DNA of 64,000 nucleotides from Corylus avellana. Taxonomy: Eukaryota; Streptophyta; Magnoliopsida; Fagales; Betulaceae. The stretch covers positions 14,186,919 to 14,250,918 of the forward strand of contig NC_081545.1 of assembly GCF_901000735.1 (NCBI RefSeq). Reading direction: 5' to 3'. The notes under the pieces are model-generated. The model was not told the DNA's origin, ran no database searches, and saw only the letters and a list, made by a program, of their open reading frames with translations. How positions within the stretch are numbered: the first letter of the stretch is position 1; every line of letters begins with the position of its first letter. Positions 1 to 11,369 of the stretch are shown one piece after another. Both the position numbers and the translations under genes were made by a program.

Positions 1-407
1 CGACAATGACTTATATAGCTCACCTTCACGTTATGCCCATACTTCAACCATCTGAACCATGTAACCTTATTACATACTGGACATGCAAGATTTCCATGAG
101 TAGACCACCCAGATAATTTTCATATGCGGAAAAATCTTTTATAGTCCTTAGTAATGCTGCATACAATTGAAATGTCTCTTTATTTGACGCATGTGTATGC
201 CTTAATTCCATAATTCTTTCAAATTATCAACCAACGGCCGCAAATAGATGTCAGTTTTGTTTCTGAGCTTTGAGGGCCCAAGGATAAGTAGGGACAACAT
301 CAAATTTGTAGCCTTCATACACATCCATAGAGGTAAATTGTACACCATTAATATTACTGCCCATATGCTATATGTTATACTTATATTACCATATGGGTTG
401 AAACCAT
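1..407 (-). pseudogene. CACTA transposase (TNP2) remnant, C-terminal-ward part
   Basis: On the minus strand this stretch encodes the middle of a TNP2-type transposase of En/Spm (CACTA) DNA transposons, which cuts and moves the element. Just left of the LTR the reading starts with GFNPYGN, followed by VYNLPLWMCMK and LSLLILGP, all recognisable TNP2 blocks. After a stop near 190 it resumes in another frame with the SGWSTHGNLACPVCNK block (about 20-130), which carries the family CxxC. At least one frameshift and several stops are present, so it is dead. The gene runs off the left edge of the window. It continues on the other side of the LTR at 1922-2875, so the two entries are one disrupted gene. 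Confidence 0.85.
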
Positions 408-1921
408 TGATGTGGTATTTTTATGACCAAAAATATCAATTATAAAAATAACCACTCGCAATAGGACGAATCTTTGTAGGATACGGCTATAGAGAGGGTG
501 TCGAACCTCAAGGACTGCAGGGGTTTTATTATCAAAATTCAAAAGATTAAAATTAACTTAATTAAAAGAGAATTGATTTGATTTTAAAATTAAAGTGCAT
601 GAAAATAAAAGAGATTTAAAATAAGAGAGAGTGTAGGGTATTGACTTCACCTCTATCCGCACAACAATGGTTAATCATAATTAATCCCAGAAATTCATTC
701 TATGCATGTTATAAATAAACAAGAAACTACCTTATTAAAGAATAAGCATAATCTATCTTCGGTTGGCACGGATCGTCCACCTAACCACTAAGATGCGGTA
801 CGACCTGTCTTTCCTAGGTATAAATTATCAAATTTTTTAACAGGATACAAACAGTCAATGAATAAGTGTAACCCATCTTCGGTTGGCACGAATTGTCTAC
901 CTAAATTACACTAAACTAAGGTGTAGTACAATCCGTCTTCCTTAGGCATGGCCTATCAAATCCTATTGATCATATGTCAATTAAACTCATTATATAACCA
1001 TCATTCTGATAATCACAGAAAAGAAGAATGATTTGTGTTCAATAATAGTAAAATAATTTCTAAGACAAGATAATAATTTTACTAATATTGAATTGGAATT
1101 AAAGAACAATTGCATTTAATATGAAGAACATAAATCAATTGTAGCAATCCTCATAGTTATACAATCAATAAGCATAAATTGAAAATCTAGAAATTAAATA
1201 CAATCAAACCATTGTGCTTGGATAAGGTTACATCAACACCCCACGAAGGGGTTTAGTCGCTCATGATCTTCTAAGCTCCAAAGACAATTTTCTGGTTTCT
1301 AGCTCTAAGAAGCGGTGTGTTTTTTCTCAATGCTTAGAGGCCTATTTATAGGGCTTAGGAGAGTCCTAGAAGCCCTAATAATCCTATAAATTTTGGAGAT
1401 TTAAGTCCAAGTCCAATTAGGATAAAGAAAACCTAAGTCCAAATCGGAATAGAATTCACCCAGAATTGCGTTCCTATCTTGCGGGGCGATTTTGGCATTG
1501 CGGCGCCCCGAATTAGGAAAATGATATTTCAAAATGATTTTTAGAAATTTGAGTTATCTTTCCAGTGCCACTTGAATTACCTCAATCGGATATTTGAACT
1601 GAAAGTTATGGCCAAAATACCGAGACGTATGCAGAATCCAAATTTGAATCCAATCCGATTTTGACTCCAATTTGAGAAATTCCGAATTAATCCCTTCCTT
1701 TATTTGATTAAACTTAACCATAACATATAGGTCCTCTGTTATGATTGGCTAAGCTTAATCATCTCAAAGTGTGCTTTTCAGCCCAAAATCAATGGAATTA
1801 ATTGCATCTTTATTTATAACATGAAAACACAAAAACAAAACAAAATCAAACAAATAACAACATTAAGGAATTAACATATGCAAATTAAGGGGCTTGAATG
1901 TGCAACATTCGGCGCTTATCA
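408..1921 (-). mobile_element. Solo LTR (Athila-like, family A variant) inside the CACTA transposase
   Basis: Read on the minus strand the segment begins TGATAAGCGCCGAATG and ends ACCACATCA, the TG...CA form of an LTR. Its left 1 kb and its last ~130 bp match the LTR of the element at 42609-56951. The middle (about 1440-1790) differs and instead resembles the LTR at 57431-58802. A TATA-like box (minus strand TATAAATA) lies at 1343-1350. No internal retrotransposon sequence is attached, so it is a solo LTR left by LTR-LTR recombination. The flanks share only ATG rather than a clean 5-bp duplication, so the target duplication has decayed. Confidence 0.8.
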
Positions 1922-2875
1922 CATCACTTGCTAAACCAAGTTGCACGTTGCGGGAATCACTTGCAAACTACTCATATCTTTTATCAAACACTTTCCACAT
2001 AATAAAATCAGTTAGTTGTCTTAGAGATTTGTCATCATCTCTCGACCTTCTTTCTGCCACTGCATTTACTTGGCTGTTTCTTTTGACATACCATAAGACC
2101 TTTTGAGGAATATTACTTTTTTCGCCTTTGCCACTAATCCATCTTGAAGTTTTACACTTTGGGCATTCCACTTTGCCTGCATGTTCCTTCCAAAAAAAGT
2201 ACACAGTCATTCTTGCATGCATGTATCTTATCGTAACCAAAGCCCAAGTGTCGCCTAAACCGTGTTGCTTCTCTATACGAGGGCGGTAATATCTCTCCAT
2301 TTGGGAGGGCCATCTTTATCAAATCAATCATCATATCAAATGTCATGTTAGTCATGTTGTAAAGCGTCTTTATATGAATCATCTTTAGTATGAAAGCAAT
2401 TTTTAAAAATTTCTTGCAGCCTAAATAAAGTTCACGCAAACCATCTTCCCATAATTGGTAGAAGGAGCTTGTTTGTCCATGATCATCAGTTGTGGGACCC
2501 TGTGCAGTAGAGGATTCTATTATGTTAGCGTCAAGAAATGTCCCCATACACACATCGCCGAACAATTCTTCAGCTGCATCAACCTCCTCTATCTTTTCAC
2601 TTGTATGTGTGTGCATGTTTCCAAAAGTATTTACCTTAAAATGATCTTCTTTCTCATGAAATATCCATCGAGTGTATGTCGGAGTAAATATGTTTATATA
2701 CAATTGACACTTCACCTCGCTAATATGACATTAATATCGATTTGCACAATCACGTCATGGACATTGTCATATCATGTGCATCCACTGATTTAACTGACAT
2801 TCTCATGAATTCTTCCACACCTTTTTGAAATTGTTCTAAACATTGGGTAGTTTCCCGCATCCAACTCCTATCCAT
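1922..2875 (-). pseudogene. CACTA transposase (TNP2) remnant, N-terminal part
   Basis: The start of the same TNP2-type gene. An ATG at 2873-2875 (minus strand) opens with MDRSWMRE and a GVEEFM stretch, matching the plant transposase-associated N-terminal domain, then hits a stop near 2750. Downstream come YTRWIFHEKE (near 2670), a KNDCVLF block and, after a frameshift near 2190, WKEHAGKVECPKCKTSRW with its CxxC pair. The next frame ends at WKVFDKRYE and continues to GLASDG at 1922. That is exactly where the LTR enters, and the motif resumes as GFNPYG beyond it. Stops and frameshifts make it non-functional. No intact partner gene is visible. Confidence 0.85.
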
Positions 2876-3195
2876 CTCAATGTCCCTATCAGATGTAATT
2901 CGTTACCTACATATAAGCACACTAGTGTTTAGCAATAACAATATGTCTTACCTAATCCATATTGTAAATAGGGTTAGAGGACAATATTTTGTGTAATTAG
3001 AAAATAATTCAATTTTATTTATTATGGAAATCTAAACATTCGAAGGTGAATATAAACTTCCCTTGTATCACTTTGTTCTTCCCATTTTCTATTGGTTTAA
3101 GTAAGTTTACAATCCAAACATGGTAGTGTAAATTGGCCCCATCCCTTTTTAAGGAGGTCATGTGCATTTGAAAGCTAGGTTGCCACTTGTTTTCC

Positions 3196-3230
<35 letters not shown>

Positions 3231-3847
3231 CACAAAAGAAGAGCTTCTCCAAAGAGACCTGGGAATATAAGAAAGCTTCATACTTTACGTACAATCTCAA
3301 CTTATCTCAGGTATATATACATGTTGCTTCTACTTCTAGTTTACTCACCTATTCTACACTAGAAAGAAGAGGGTTTCATTCAGGGGATACCAAATACAAA
3401 AGGAATGGCATCAAATAGAAATCTCTTTTTGCTAATGGAACAAAGAATATTGAATATGTATTTCCATGGCCAAAAGAAAAAAATTTAAAGAAAAATAGAG
3501 GAGCAGAAAGTTAGCAATGCCATTGAATATGCTCCTAAACGCATAATGTAATGGGTCTAAAGTAGATAGATATTATAGCCCATTTCTATTACTAGATTAG
3601 TTGTTAGTTAGGCCTAGTAGTTAGGCCCAAGTAGTTAGAGCCGAGTTTATATAAGACTCCTTAGATAATTGTAAAGGTATCAAAGAATTTGTAGAATGTT
3701 CATTGTGAACTTTGGAGGTTTAAGCATCCTCGAAATGCTTAGTTTTCTATAAACAATTTCCATTTCCATCAATTCATCATTCGTTGTGTTCCTTTTCCAT
3801 CCATTTCAGTCCATTACAGTGTGTTAGAAGCACAACACTGTTACACA
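2876..3847. other. Intergenic, AT-rich, with a TA/CA microsatellite
   Basis: No convincing gene. A (TA)n(CA)n microsatellite lies at 3196-3234. From about 3540 the sequence has a TATA-like box (TTTATATAAG near 3650) and a CA-rich end near 3830, which looks like the tail of an old copia-type LTR, but no boundary or duplication was found. Confidence 0.5.
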
Positions 3848-5066
3848 CACTATAAAAAAAAATGGGGTTTTCTGACGTGGCTACAGTAAATATTTTGTTG
3901 CCACGTCAGCAATTTTCTGACGTGGGAATTTTACCACGTCAGAAAATTATTACAGATTTAGCAATTTTAAAAAATTATATATTTTATGACGTGGCCACAT
4001 TTACCACGTCAGAAAAGGAATGTGCCACGTCAAAAAATTATATATATAATTTTCTGACATGCCAGGTGTCGCACGTTAGAAATTCCTGACGTTCGACACT
4101 TGGCACGTCAGGAAATTACCTCGATTGGCCCCCTAGGGCCAATAGGCGGGATTTTGAACTTCTTTCCCTCTTTTTATTTTCCCCCTCAACTTTTTCCCTC
4201 TTATTATTTTTTACCTCTTCATTTTTTTTCCCAGCACATTCTCTCTCCTGTCTCAATCTCCCTGCTTCTCTGCAGTCTGCACGGCATCTCTAGAGGAAGA
4301 AGAAAAACAGAAGGTGAAGGGAAAAAATTGAGAAGCATGCAGCAGATCGAAGAAAGCAGAAGAAGGAGAAAAAGAAAAGGAGAAGAGAAGAAGAAGAAAA
4401 AAAAAGAAAAAAAGGAGAAGAGAAGAAGAAGAAGAAGAGGAGAAGATCGATAAGAAGATTTTTTGGGTTTTTCATATTGATTTTTTGATTTCTTGATGGT
4501 TGGTTTTAATTTTTTGAAGACTTTTTCGGTTTGAGTTTTTGAAAATATTTTCGAAAACTCAAACCAAGGTGCAGATCTGCACCATGGAGATCGAAAAGAA
4601 GAGGGAGAGGGTGAGAAAATTAAATGGAGAAATGGGAGAGCCGGAGAAAAGAAGAGAGAGAGAGAGAAAATTGAGAAAAGAAGAAAGGGAGTGGCCGGCC
4701 ATGGTGCAGGGAAATGTGTTGCCGTGCAGAGAAATTCCCAAAAAAAATGGAAAATTAAAATTTAATTGAAAATTAATTTTAATTAATAAATTTTTAATTA
4801 AAAAAAATTCCAAAAAAAATTTGAAAAAAAAAGAAAAAATTAATTTTTTATTTAATTTTTCAATTTTCTGACGTGTGACAAATTAAAACGTCAGAATTTT
4901 CTGACGTTTTACCCACTGACGCGTTAGGAAATTTTTTTTCCTGATACCTACGCTTCTGACAATCGACACGTGTCAGAAACGACCCGTTAGAAAAATTTTC
5001 TGACACGTCAGACACTAAAAAACGTCAAAAATCTCCAGTAAAAAAAAAAATTGTTTTTTTGTAGTG
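3848..5066. mobile_element. Non-autonomous CACTA transposon
   Basis: The left end is CACTATAAAAAAAAATGG and the right end, reversed, is CACTACAAAAAAACAATT. Three-base direct repeats ACA sit immediately outside both ends (3845-3847 and 5067-5069). A CACTA terminus with a 3-bp target duplication defines the En/Spm superfamily. Within about 280 bp of the left end and 180 bp of the right end are some 17 copies, in both orientations, of a TGACGTGG / CCACGTCA-like word. CACTA elements use such subterminal repeats as transposase binding sites. The interior is purine-rich (AAG/GAG runs near 4290-4450 and 4580-4690) and the reading frames there are low-complexity. No transposase is encoded, so movement would need a helper. 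Confidence 0.9.
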
Positions 5067-5605
5067 ACATAATTATGGGATTTTATTGATTCTAAATCAT
5101 TTGTCATACTAGATTAAAAATGATAACTTCCTAAAGGTTTGAAGGAGCCCCACAAGGTCTAAACCCATAAATAGAAGGCAACAAGCTCAAAAGGCATGTT
5201 TTACCTATTTCATGGTCATGATCGAAATATAATCCACATATAACTAACAACAAGAATAGTGATATATCAAAAACATAAATGCTTAGAGTCATGAAAGCAA
5301 TCAGATAGAATTTACAGATCCAATCCAAATTTTTGTAAACCACCCACTAATTATAACTGAACCCAATCCAAATGAAAATGTATGGCATTTTACAAATGAG
5401 CATCCAAAAACTTCCAAAAACTAAATCGAATTACACGACATTCACTCAATTAATTCCTCCAACAAATTCAAAGCCTAAATGGAATTCTTAAATAGTCAAT
5501 CAAAGATAAAACATGAATACATGGTGGAGGATGAGAGAGAGAGGGAAAGAATAACATACTTGCGGATTCGAGGGTGCAATGATCTATTGAGAGGGAGTTA
5601 CTTAG
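5067..5605. other. Intergenic, nothing recognised
   Basis: AT-rich DNA between the CACTA element and the LINE fragment. No coding similarity, terminal repeats or RNA gene were recognised. Confidence 0.4.
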
Positions 5606-5749
5606 GGTGAAATTAAGGATGTTCTCTTCTCTTTGAAGAATAACAAGGCACCGGGCCTAGATGGATATAATGCTCTATTCTTTAAGAAACAAGCAACGGA
5701 CGAGCATGCTAGCGTGAAAGCCATTGCTTCAAATCAGATTAAAACCTAA
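5606..5749 (+). pseudogene. LINE (non-LTR) reverse transcriptase fragment
   Basis: A short in-frame stretch reads GEIKDVLFSLKNNKAPGLDG followed by YNALFFK. NxKAPGxDGxxxxFF is the first conserved block of plant L1-type reverse transcriptases. The frame ends at a stop at 5747-5749, and no further RT motifs, endonuclease or poly(A) tail follow. It is a small broken piece, not an active element. Confidence 0.7.
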
Positions 5750-6277
5750 GGGCTATATTTTTTATTTTTATTTTTTAGATGCCCCTTCTATAATGTTCTT
5801 TTTGCTATTTTTCATCTTTTGTTGTGTTATGTATAATAGAGGAATGCTTGATACTCTATTATATAGGGTAATTCTATTCATTACCTTCACTCATATTATC
5901 TCTCTTCTCCCCAAAGCCTATGTGCCGTAGTCCTCCATAGCATTAGGCTTTGGGGGTGGAAGGAGAATAGGGAGAGACGCATAGCATTACTCTATTATAT
6001 ATGTTAGCTTCTTAGCATTGGAAAATTAGTGTTAAAACATACATGCTATGTTGTAATTTTACAAAACATCAAGTATGAATGCCTTTTGATTTTGTTTTTT
6101 TAAATGTTTTTTATATTAATGCTAAAATTGTATTCTTCTTTCTAATCAGAAGCCATTTGTTTTGAACATTTTTTTTAAAATATATAATCATTTTTTTGTT
6201 ATAGATAAAGTAGTTCTTAATCTTTAATGATCTCAATATTTGGTAGGTACTATGGGTATGCGAAAGTCAAATAATTT

Positions 6278-6700
6278 GGGGAAAAGTATACATACCTACT
6301 TAAAAATTGTTAGAGTCCTTCTAACGAATTAATTGTGTTAATGTTCCTCCCCCCCCCAAAAAAAAAAACTACAAAAAAATTTGTCAATGTCCCCAAATGA
6401 CAAAAATACCATTTATAAAATATTTTAAAAAATAAATTATTTAAAGAAAAGAAAAACAAAAAAACTATTTTTCTTACAAAAAAAAAAAAGAAAAAAAAAA
6501 AGTGGAGGTTTTGAGGGGTGGGCGAGCCATCCCCTTTGGCGAGCCTAGGGGTGGTTTCGTTCTTTTTTTTTTTCTTTTTTTTTTAAAGGACATTGACAAT
6601 TTTTGGTAGTTTGAGAGGACATTAACTCAGTTAATAATTTGGGAGGAGGGATATTGACAATGAAGTTGTGGTAGTTTGAAGAAAGTATGTGTATTTTTCC
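6278..6700. mobile_element. MITE with long terminal inverted repeats (MULE-type)
   Basis: The left end GGGGAAAAGTATACATAC and the reversed right end GGAAAAATACACATAC begin inverted repeats that can be followed for over 100 bp. The flanks AAATAATTT (6269-6277) and ATATAATCT (6701-6709) match at 7 of 9 positions, consistent with an aged 9-bp Mutator-type duplication. The centre is C- and A-homopolymer rich and codes for nothing recognisable. Confidence 0.6.
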
Positions 6701-6754
6701 ATATAATCTAATAAATGAACAAAATATTAATGTGATGAAAAATTACTAAACTAT

Positions 6755-7026
6755 GGGTGCATTTGGAATTGCAATATTATAAACAAAAAGTGCAATTTTA
6801 AACTAAATTAGAGAAAACTGATTGTTTGGGATTGCCTTTTTAAAAAATTTGCAATGAAAACACATAAAATATGTGTTTTCAAATAAAAGGTAATAAGGTA
6901 CTTTTTTGAAAACACACAATTTTAAAGGATAAACTGCGATTTTAAAGGCCAAATCTCAATTTTACCAAACACTTGACTACATTTTTAAAATTCACATATT
7001 TTAAAATTGCAATCCCGAACTCAACC
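6755..7026. mobile_element. Small Tourist/PIF-like MITE
   Basis: The left end GGGTGCATTTGGAATTGCAA and the reversed right end GGTTGAGTTCGGGATTGCAA form an imperfect inverted repeat. TAT flanks both sides (6752-6754, 7027-7029). The 3-bp duplication and GGGTGCxTTTGG-like end suggest the PIF/Harbinger superfamily, although its usual duplication is TTA/TAA. The interior is AT-rich without coding. It lies about 270 bp upstream of the PPR gene. Confidence 0.55.
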
Positions 7027-7294
7027 TATATAACATTGTGAAAGAGTTACACAAGATGTATCTAACTTGAAGCCAACCCTTAAAGGTAGATATTCAATTG
7101 ATCTCAAAGCTCTGTGATTAGCTCCAAGGAAATAAAAAGGCCATCACAGAATGGCCCATCATCATAAAAGCCTGTTTCCCAATCAAGTGGCCAATTGTTT
7201 GGGGTTTTGCACATCAAAATAAGGTCTACTATACACACTCTTGTACTCGTCAAATATCGAAGTCTAATCCGCATATGCTAACATCAACGGCTGC
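7027..7294 (+). promoter_or_regulatory. 5' flank of the PPR gene
   Basis: Gene-proximal sequence between the MITE and the PPR start codon. An in-frame stop at about 7268 precedes the first ATG, which supports the chosen start. No clear TATA box was identified, so the transcription start is not placed. Confidence 0.35.
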
Positions 7295-9547
7295 ATGTGC
7301 TTCCATGGAAATTTCTCCAAACAACACCGCCGTCTCCTTCAGCTTCTACAAACATGCGCAACCCTCCCATCTCTCAGAACAACAAAATCCCTCCACGCGC
7401 TCACCATCACAACGGGCCCAGTCCCGAACCAACCCATTTTTCCTTACAACAATATCGTTTCTTGTTATGTTACGCTTGGCGAACTATTGTTTGCACGTCA
7501 GTTGTTTGATAAAATGCCCCAGAGAAATGTAGTCTCATATAATACGATAATTAGTGCTTATAGTAGATGTGGGGATGTAGAGGAAGCTTGGAGTTTGTTT
7601 TCTGAGATGAGGGGTGTCGGATTCAGGCCGACTCAGTTCACGTTCGGTGGGTTAGTATCGTGTGGGGCACTGGATCTTCATCGAGGTGTTCAGCTGCAGG
7701 CGTTGGTTTTAAAGAACGGACTGTTTCATGCTGACGCTTTTGTGGGGACTGCTTTCTTGGGTTTGTTTGGGAGGCACGGTTGCGTGGAAGACGCGGTTCT
7801 TTCATTTGAAGATATGCCTTGTAAGAGCTTGGTGACATGGAATTCAATGTTGTCTTTGTTTGGACATCATGGGCTTGTTGAAGATTGTATTTTTTTGTTC
7901 CGTGAGCTCTTGACGGTGGAGACTGCTCTGTCTGAAAGTTCTTTTGTTAGTGTTTTGTCTGGAATTTCGTGTCAACGAGATTTGGCGTATGGGACACAAA
8001 TACATGGTCTACTGACTAAAAATGGGTTTGATAATGAAGTTTCTGTTGTGAATTCTCTTATCAATCTGTATGTGAAATGTGCCGGCATATGCTCAGCAGA
8101 GAAACTCTTTGAGACGGTGACCGATCTGGATGTTTCATCATGGAATACAATTATTTCTACCGTGGCAAATAGTGAGATACCTGGAAAAGCATTGGAACTC
8201 TTTTTGAAAATGTGCATGACTGGAGTGTTGCCTAGCCAGCCCGCATTTGTAAGTGTTATTAACTCTTGTACGAGTCTGGAGATTCCAATGTATGGAGAAT
8301 TCATTCATGCTAAAACATTTAGGAGTGCTTTTGAATCTGATGTATATGTGGGTAGTGCATTGGTTGACTTTTATGCTAAATGCGATAAATTGGTAGATGC
8401 CCATCACTGTTTCGATGAGATATATGAGAAGAATGTGGTTTCTTGGAATGCTCTGATTTTGGGTTACTCAAATAAATGCTCTTCCACTTCTATATTTTTA
8501 CTCCAAGATATGCTGCGATTGGATTTCCGACCTAATGAATTCTCATTTTCGGCTGTTCTTAGGTCATCGCTAGCATTGGAAGTCCAGCAGCTTCATGGTT
8601 TAATTATAAGAATGGGCTACCTCAGTAATGAGTATGTGTCAAGCTATCTTGTTACCTCATATGCCAAAAATGGTCTCATATCTGATGCCCTGGTCTTTGT
8701 CACTGCTTCTTACAATCCACTCCCTGTTGTCCCCTCTAACATCATTGCTGGAATTTATAACAGAAGTGGTCAATACAATGAAACACTAAAGCTGCTTTCT
8801 CTACTTGAAGAACCTGACCTTGTATCTTGGAACATTGTGATTGCAGCTTGTGCTCGCAACAATGATTACAAAGAGGTTTTTGAGCTTTTCAAACACATGC
8901 ATATGTTTCACATCCATCCAGATAATTACACGTATGTTAGCCTTTTGAGCGTGTGCGCTAAACTTTGCAACTTTGCTTTAGGAAGTTCCATCCATGGTGT
9001 AATGATCAAAGCAGATTTCAATCGCTGTGATACATTTGTTTGCAATGTGTTAATCAATATGTATGGGAAATGTGGGAGTGTAGAAAGTTCAGTGAAAATC
9101 TTTGACAAAATGACGAATAGAAATCTCATCACGTGGACAGCTCTAATATCTGCCTTTGGACTTAATGGTTTTGCTCATGAGGCATTAGGAAAGTTCAGAG
9201 AAATGGAGCTGCTGGGGTTTAAGCCTGATAGGATATCTCTGATTGCAGTGCTTACTTCGTGCAGACATGGTGGCTTAGTGAGAGAAGGGATGGAATTGTT
9301 TGGACGAATGAGGAGTTATGGAGTTGAACCCGAAATGGATCATTACCATTGTGTGGTGGACTTGTTGGCTAAGTACGGACATGTTAGAGAAGCAGAGAAA
9401 ATGATTGCCAGCATGCCTTTCCAACCTGATGCCATTATATGGCGTAGTATCCTTGAAGGCCATAAGAGACAAGGAAATGCAGTGGATCAAGGCATAAAAC
9501 ATCCAAATTCGGATCAGCCCAGCAAATACCTTTCTATGGGAGATTAG
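7295..9547 (+). CDS. PLS-type pentatricopeptide repeat protein, intronless
   Basis: A single open frame of 750 codons. PPR proteins bind organellar RNA base by base and act in RNA editing, splicing or stability in mitochondria or chloroplasts. Helical repeats begin near residue 50 and continue to about 690; clear units include VVSYNTIISAYSRCGDVEEA (79-98), LVTWNSMLSLFGHHG, VVSWNALILGYSN and LITWTALISAFGLNGFAHEA. Mixed repeat lengths indicate the PLS class. The C-terminus (about 660-750) resembles an E-type extension (MDHYHCVVDLL, PDAIIWRSILEG) and lacks a DYW deaminase domain. By length and repeat pattern it resembles Arabidopsis At3g58590, from memory only. The N-terminus is rich in Arg, Ser and Thr, consistent with organelle targeting. 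The first ATG after an in-frame stop was used. The frame is intact despite surrounding transposons. The RNA target is unknown. Confidence 0.93.
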   Translation: MCFHGNFSKQHRRLLQLLQTCATLPSLRTTKSLHALTITTGPVPNQPIFPYNNIVSCYVTLGELLFARQLFDKMPQRNVVSYNTIISAYSRCGDVEEAWSLFSEMRGVGFRPTQFTFGGLVSCGALDLHRGVQLQALVLKNGLFHADAFVGTAFLGLFGRHGCVEDAVLSFEDMPCKSLVTWNSMLSLFGHHGLVEDCIFLFRELLTVETALSESSFVSVLSGISCQRDLAYGTQIHGLLTKNGFDNEVSVVNSLINLYVKCAGICSAEKLFETVTDLDVSSWNTIISTVANSEIPGKALELFLKMCMTGVLPSQPAFVSVINSCTSLEIPMYGEFIHAKTFRSAFESDVYVGSALVDFYAKCDKLVDAHHCFDEIYEKNVVSWNALILGYSNKCSSTSIFLLQDMLRLDFRPNEFSFSAVLRSSLALEVQQLHGLIIRMGYLSNEYVSSYLVTSYAKNGLISDALVFVTASYNPLPVVPSNIIAGIYNRSGQYNETLKLLSLLEEPDLVSWNIVIAACARNNDYKEVFELFKHMHMFHIHPDNYTYVSLLSVCAKLCNFALGSSIHGVMIKADFNRCDTFVCNVLINMYGKCGSVESSVKIFDKMTNRNLITWTALISAFGLNGFAHEALGKFREMELLGFKPDRISLIAVLTSCRHGGLVREGMELFGRMRSYGVEPEMDHYHCVVDLLAKYGHVREAEKMIASMPFQPDAIIWRSILEGHKRQGNAVDQGIKHPNSDQPSKYLSMGD

Positions 9548-11249
9548 GCAATGCCACTGTTTATCCGTGCAGTTCCCTTATGTAAAGGTCAGACTGAGCT
9601 CCACTTAACAAGGATGGAAGCCAGAGCGGGGAAGGACTCAACGGATGTTTCCTTTGCCTCCTTGCTCGATATTTGGGTGTATCCTTCTGTACGTTATACA
9701 CACTTTGGTGAGAGATGCTCTACAGGTTTTATGTTGTCGTGTCTTTTGTAAATCCAACAGATTGTGGCCCATCAAGCATCCACTTCTCTTTAGTATGTGG
9801 CACCCAGATCACCTGAGAGCCCGTTTGGTTTTACTTTATGGAGTTGAACCCATATCACATGTTAACGAGGGGTAGTGAAACCACGAGGCCATTTTCTTCT
9901 TGGGGGTTCTGGTTGTGCTGAGTGGCCAGTTCTTGTTCCGACGGGATCTCCCTGGCCACTGACTGCTCCATGGGGATCACAGTGTCGTTGTACATGGACG
10001 GCAGAGATCTTTGACCCCTAGTTATAAGTTATGGCTTTGCATCACCACCTGCGGGTGAGCGATTTGGGGCTGGCATTGATCACTATGAAGTGCAAAGAGA
10101 TTCACAGTTTGGATCTCTCTTGTTTGCCGAAAAATTACTGTTTGGCAACTAAGAAAGCTTAGGAAAGCAAAGGAAAAGGAAAAAAAAAAAATCACCTTGA
10201 TTAATTAAGGTTTAAGTAGTTTTCTATAGATTATTAATTAGTTATACATTCAAGTAGTTGAATTTCATTTCTTTTACAAAATTTTTTGCTCAAAAAACAA
10301 TTGCAGTTCATTTTATATTTTCTAAAAGGGGTTTTCCATTTTATATTTTTATTTGTATTGTAGTTGTTGCCTGTTGGTTGGTTGCTTTCTTTAATTGCAC
10401 TCCATTTTGGGTTCTCTGAGTTTGCTTTGCGTTTGTGGAATTGAGTCTGTTTGATTGATCAATTTGCAAAGCTGACAAAATTTGCTGGTTTCAACAGCGG
10501 TTGATATGTAGGCAGAAAGATATGAGAACCATGTTCTTCTTCGTGTGCTGTGTTTTGTTGTTGTGGGTTGAAATTCAATTGGTTCTTTCTGGCTGCTTTA
10601 TGAGATTATTATATATCTAAAAGAAAAAACTACGACTTGTTTGTGATTCAGGTCCAAAAAATGTCTTTCTTGCCAATCTTGAAATAATAAAAAGAAAAGG
10701 AAAAAGAGAAAGAAAAAAAATATCTGGAGGACCTTGTTTATGTGTTATTTTGGGTCTTTTAAGCAAGACAGAGACATGAAATTGTATGACTTTCCAATTA
10801 AGTGGGTCATCCTCTTAAACCAATTTTTCAAATGGCACTTCTGATATGAATATCAGCATCATTTTAATTTTTTGGTATTCAATGAAAGAAATATTTTTGT
10901 AAAATATATGATTTGCTCATACTGAGACAAGTTTGAGCATATATATCAGATGTTTGAGTCCTGGGGACAAGTTGCATGTTCTATTTTCTTGTAATTTTCA
11001 GGCCTTGGACAACTGTTTACCTTTAAGAAATAAGGAAAGAAAAAAGAAAAAGAAAAGAAGAAGCTATTGAAATTGCCAAGCTGCTTGCCTTAAAAGAAGG
11101 CTTAACTTCCGATCCCAACATAAATAATATGAGAAAGAAAATAATGCAAACCATCCAATGAACTCCAACTTCCTAAGCAGAAAATAATCAGTATACACAA
11201 TAAAACCTTTAGCTTAAACTTCTACCAACACACAAGAAAATAAACACAA
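9548..11249. other. 3' flank of the PPR gene and intergenic DNA
   Basis: The first ~600 bp has near-normal base composition and no long frame, consistent with a 3' UTR. After about 10150 it becomes AT-rich with A-, AG- and T-runs. No second gene or transposon end was recognised. Confidence 0.4.
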
Positions 11250-11357
11250 TGTCCCCAAGAGATAGTTCAATCGGCTGAGACTACGCCTAATGAAATGACC
11301 GTCACTAGTTCGAATCTCCCTCCTCCCTCTTGTGCGGACATGTCAAAAAAAATAAAT
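11250..11357 (+). mobile_element. tRNA-derived SINE
   Basis: A 108-bp insertion flanked by a perfect 12-bp direct repeat AAATAAACACAA (11238-11249 and 11358-11369). It contains a pol III A box-like TAGTTCAATCGGCTGAG and a B box GTTCGAATCTC about 45 bp downstream, then CTTGTGCGGACATGTC and an A-rich tail with AAAT units. SINEs are copied by LINE machinery after pol III transcription. There is no tRNA cloverleaf end or CCA-compatible acceptor stem, so it is not a tRNA gene. Confidence 0.88.
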
Positions 11358-11369
11358 AAATAAACACAA

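Noticed and set aside
4100..4453. A Lys/Arg/Glu-rich open frame inside the CACTA element
   Set aside because: Low-complexity purine tract without any domain, and no initiation context or similarity to transposase.
11250..11357. Possible tRNA gene
   Set aside because: A and B boxes are present but no cloverleaf or acceptor stem; the A-rich tail and 12-bp duplication show a SINE.
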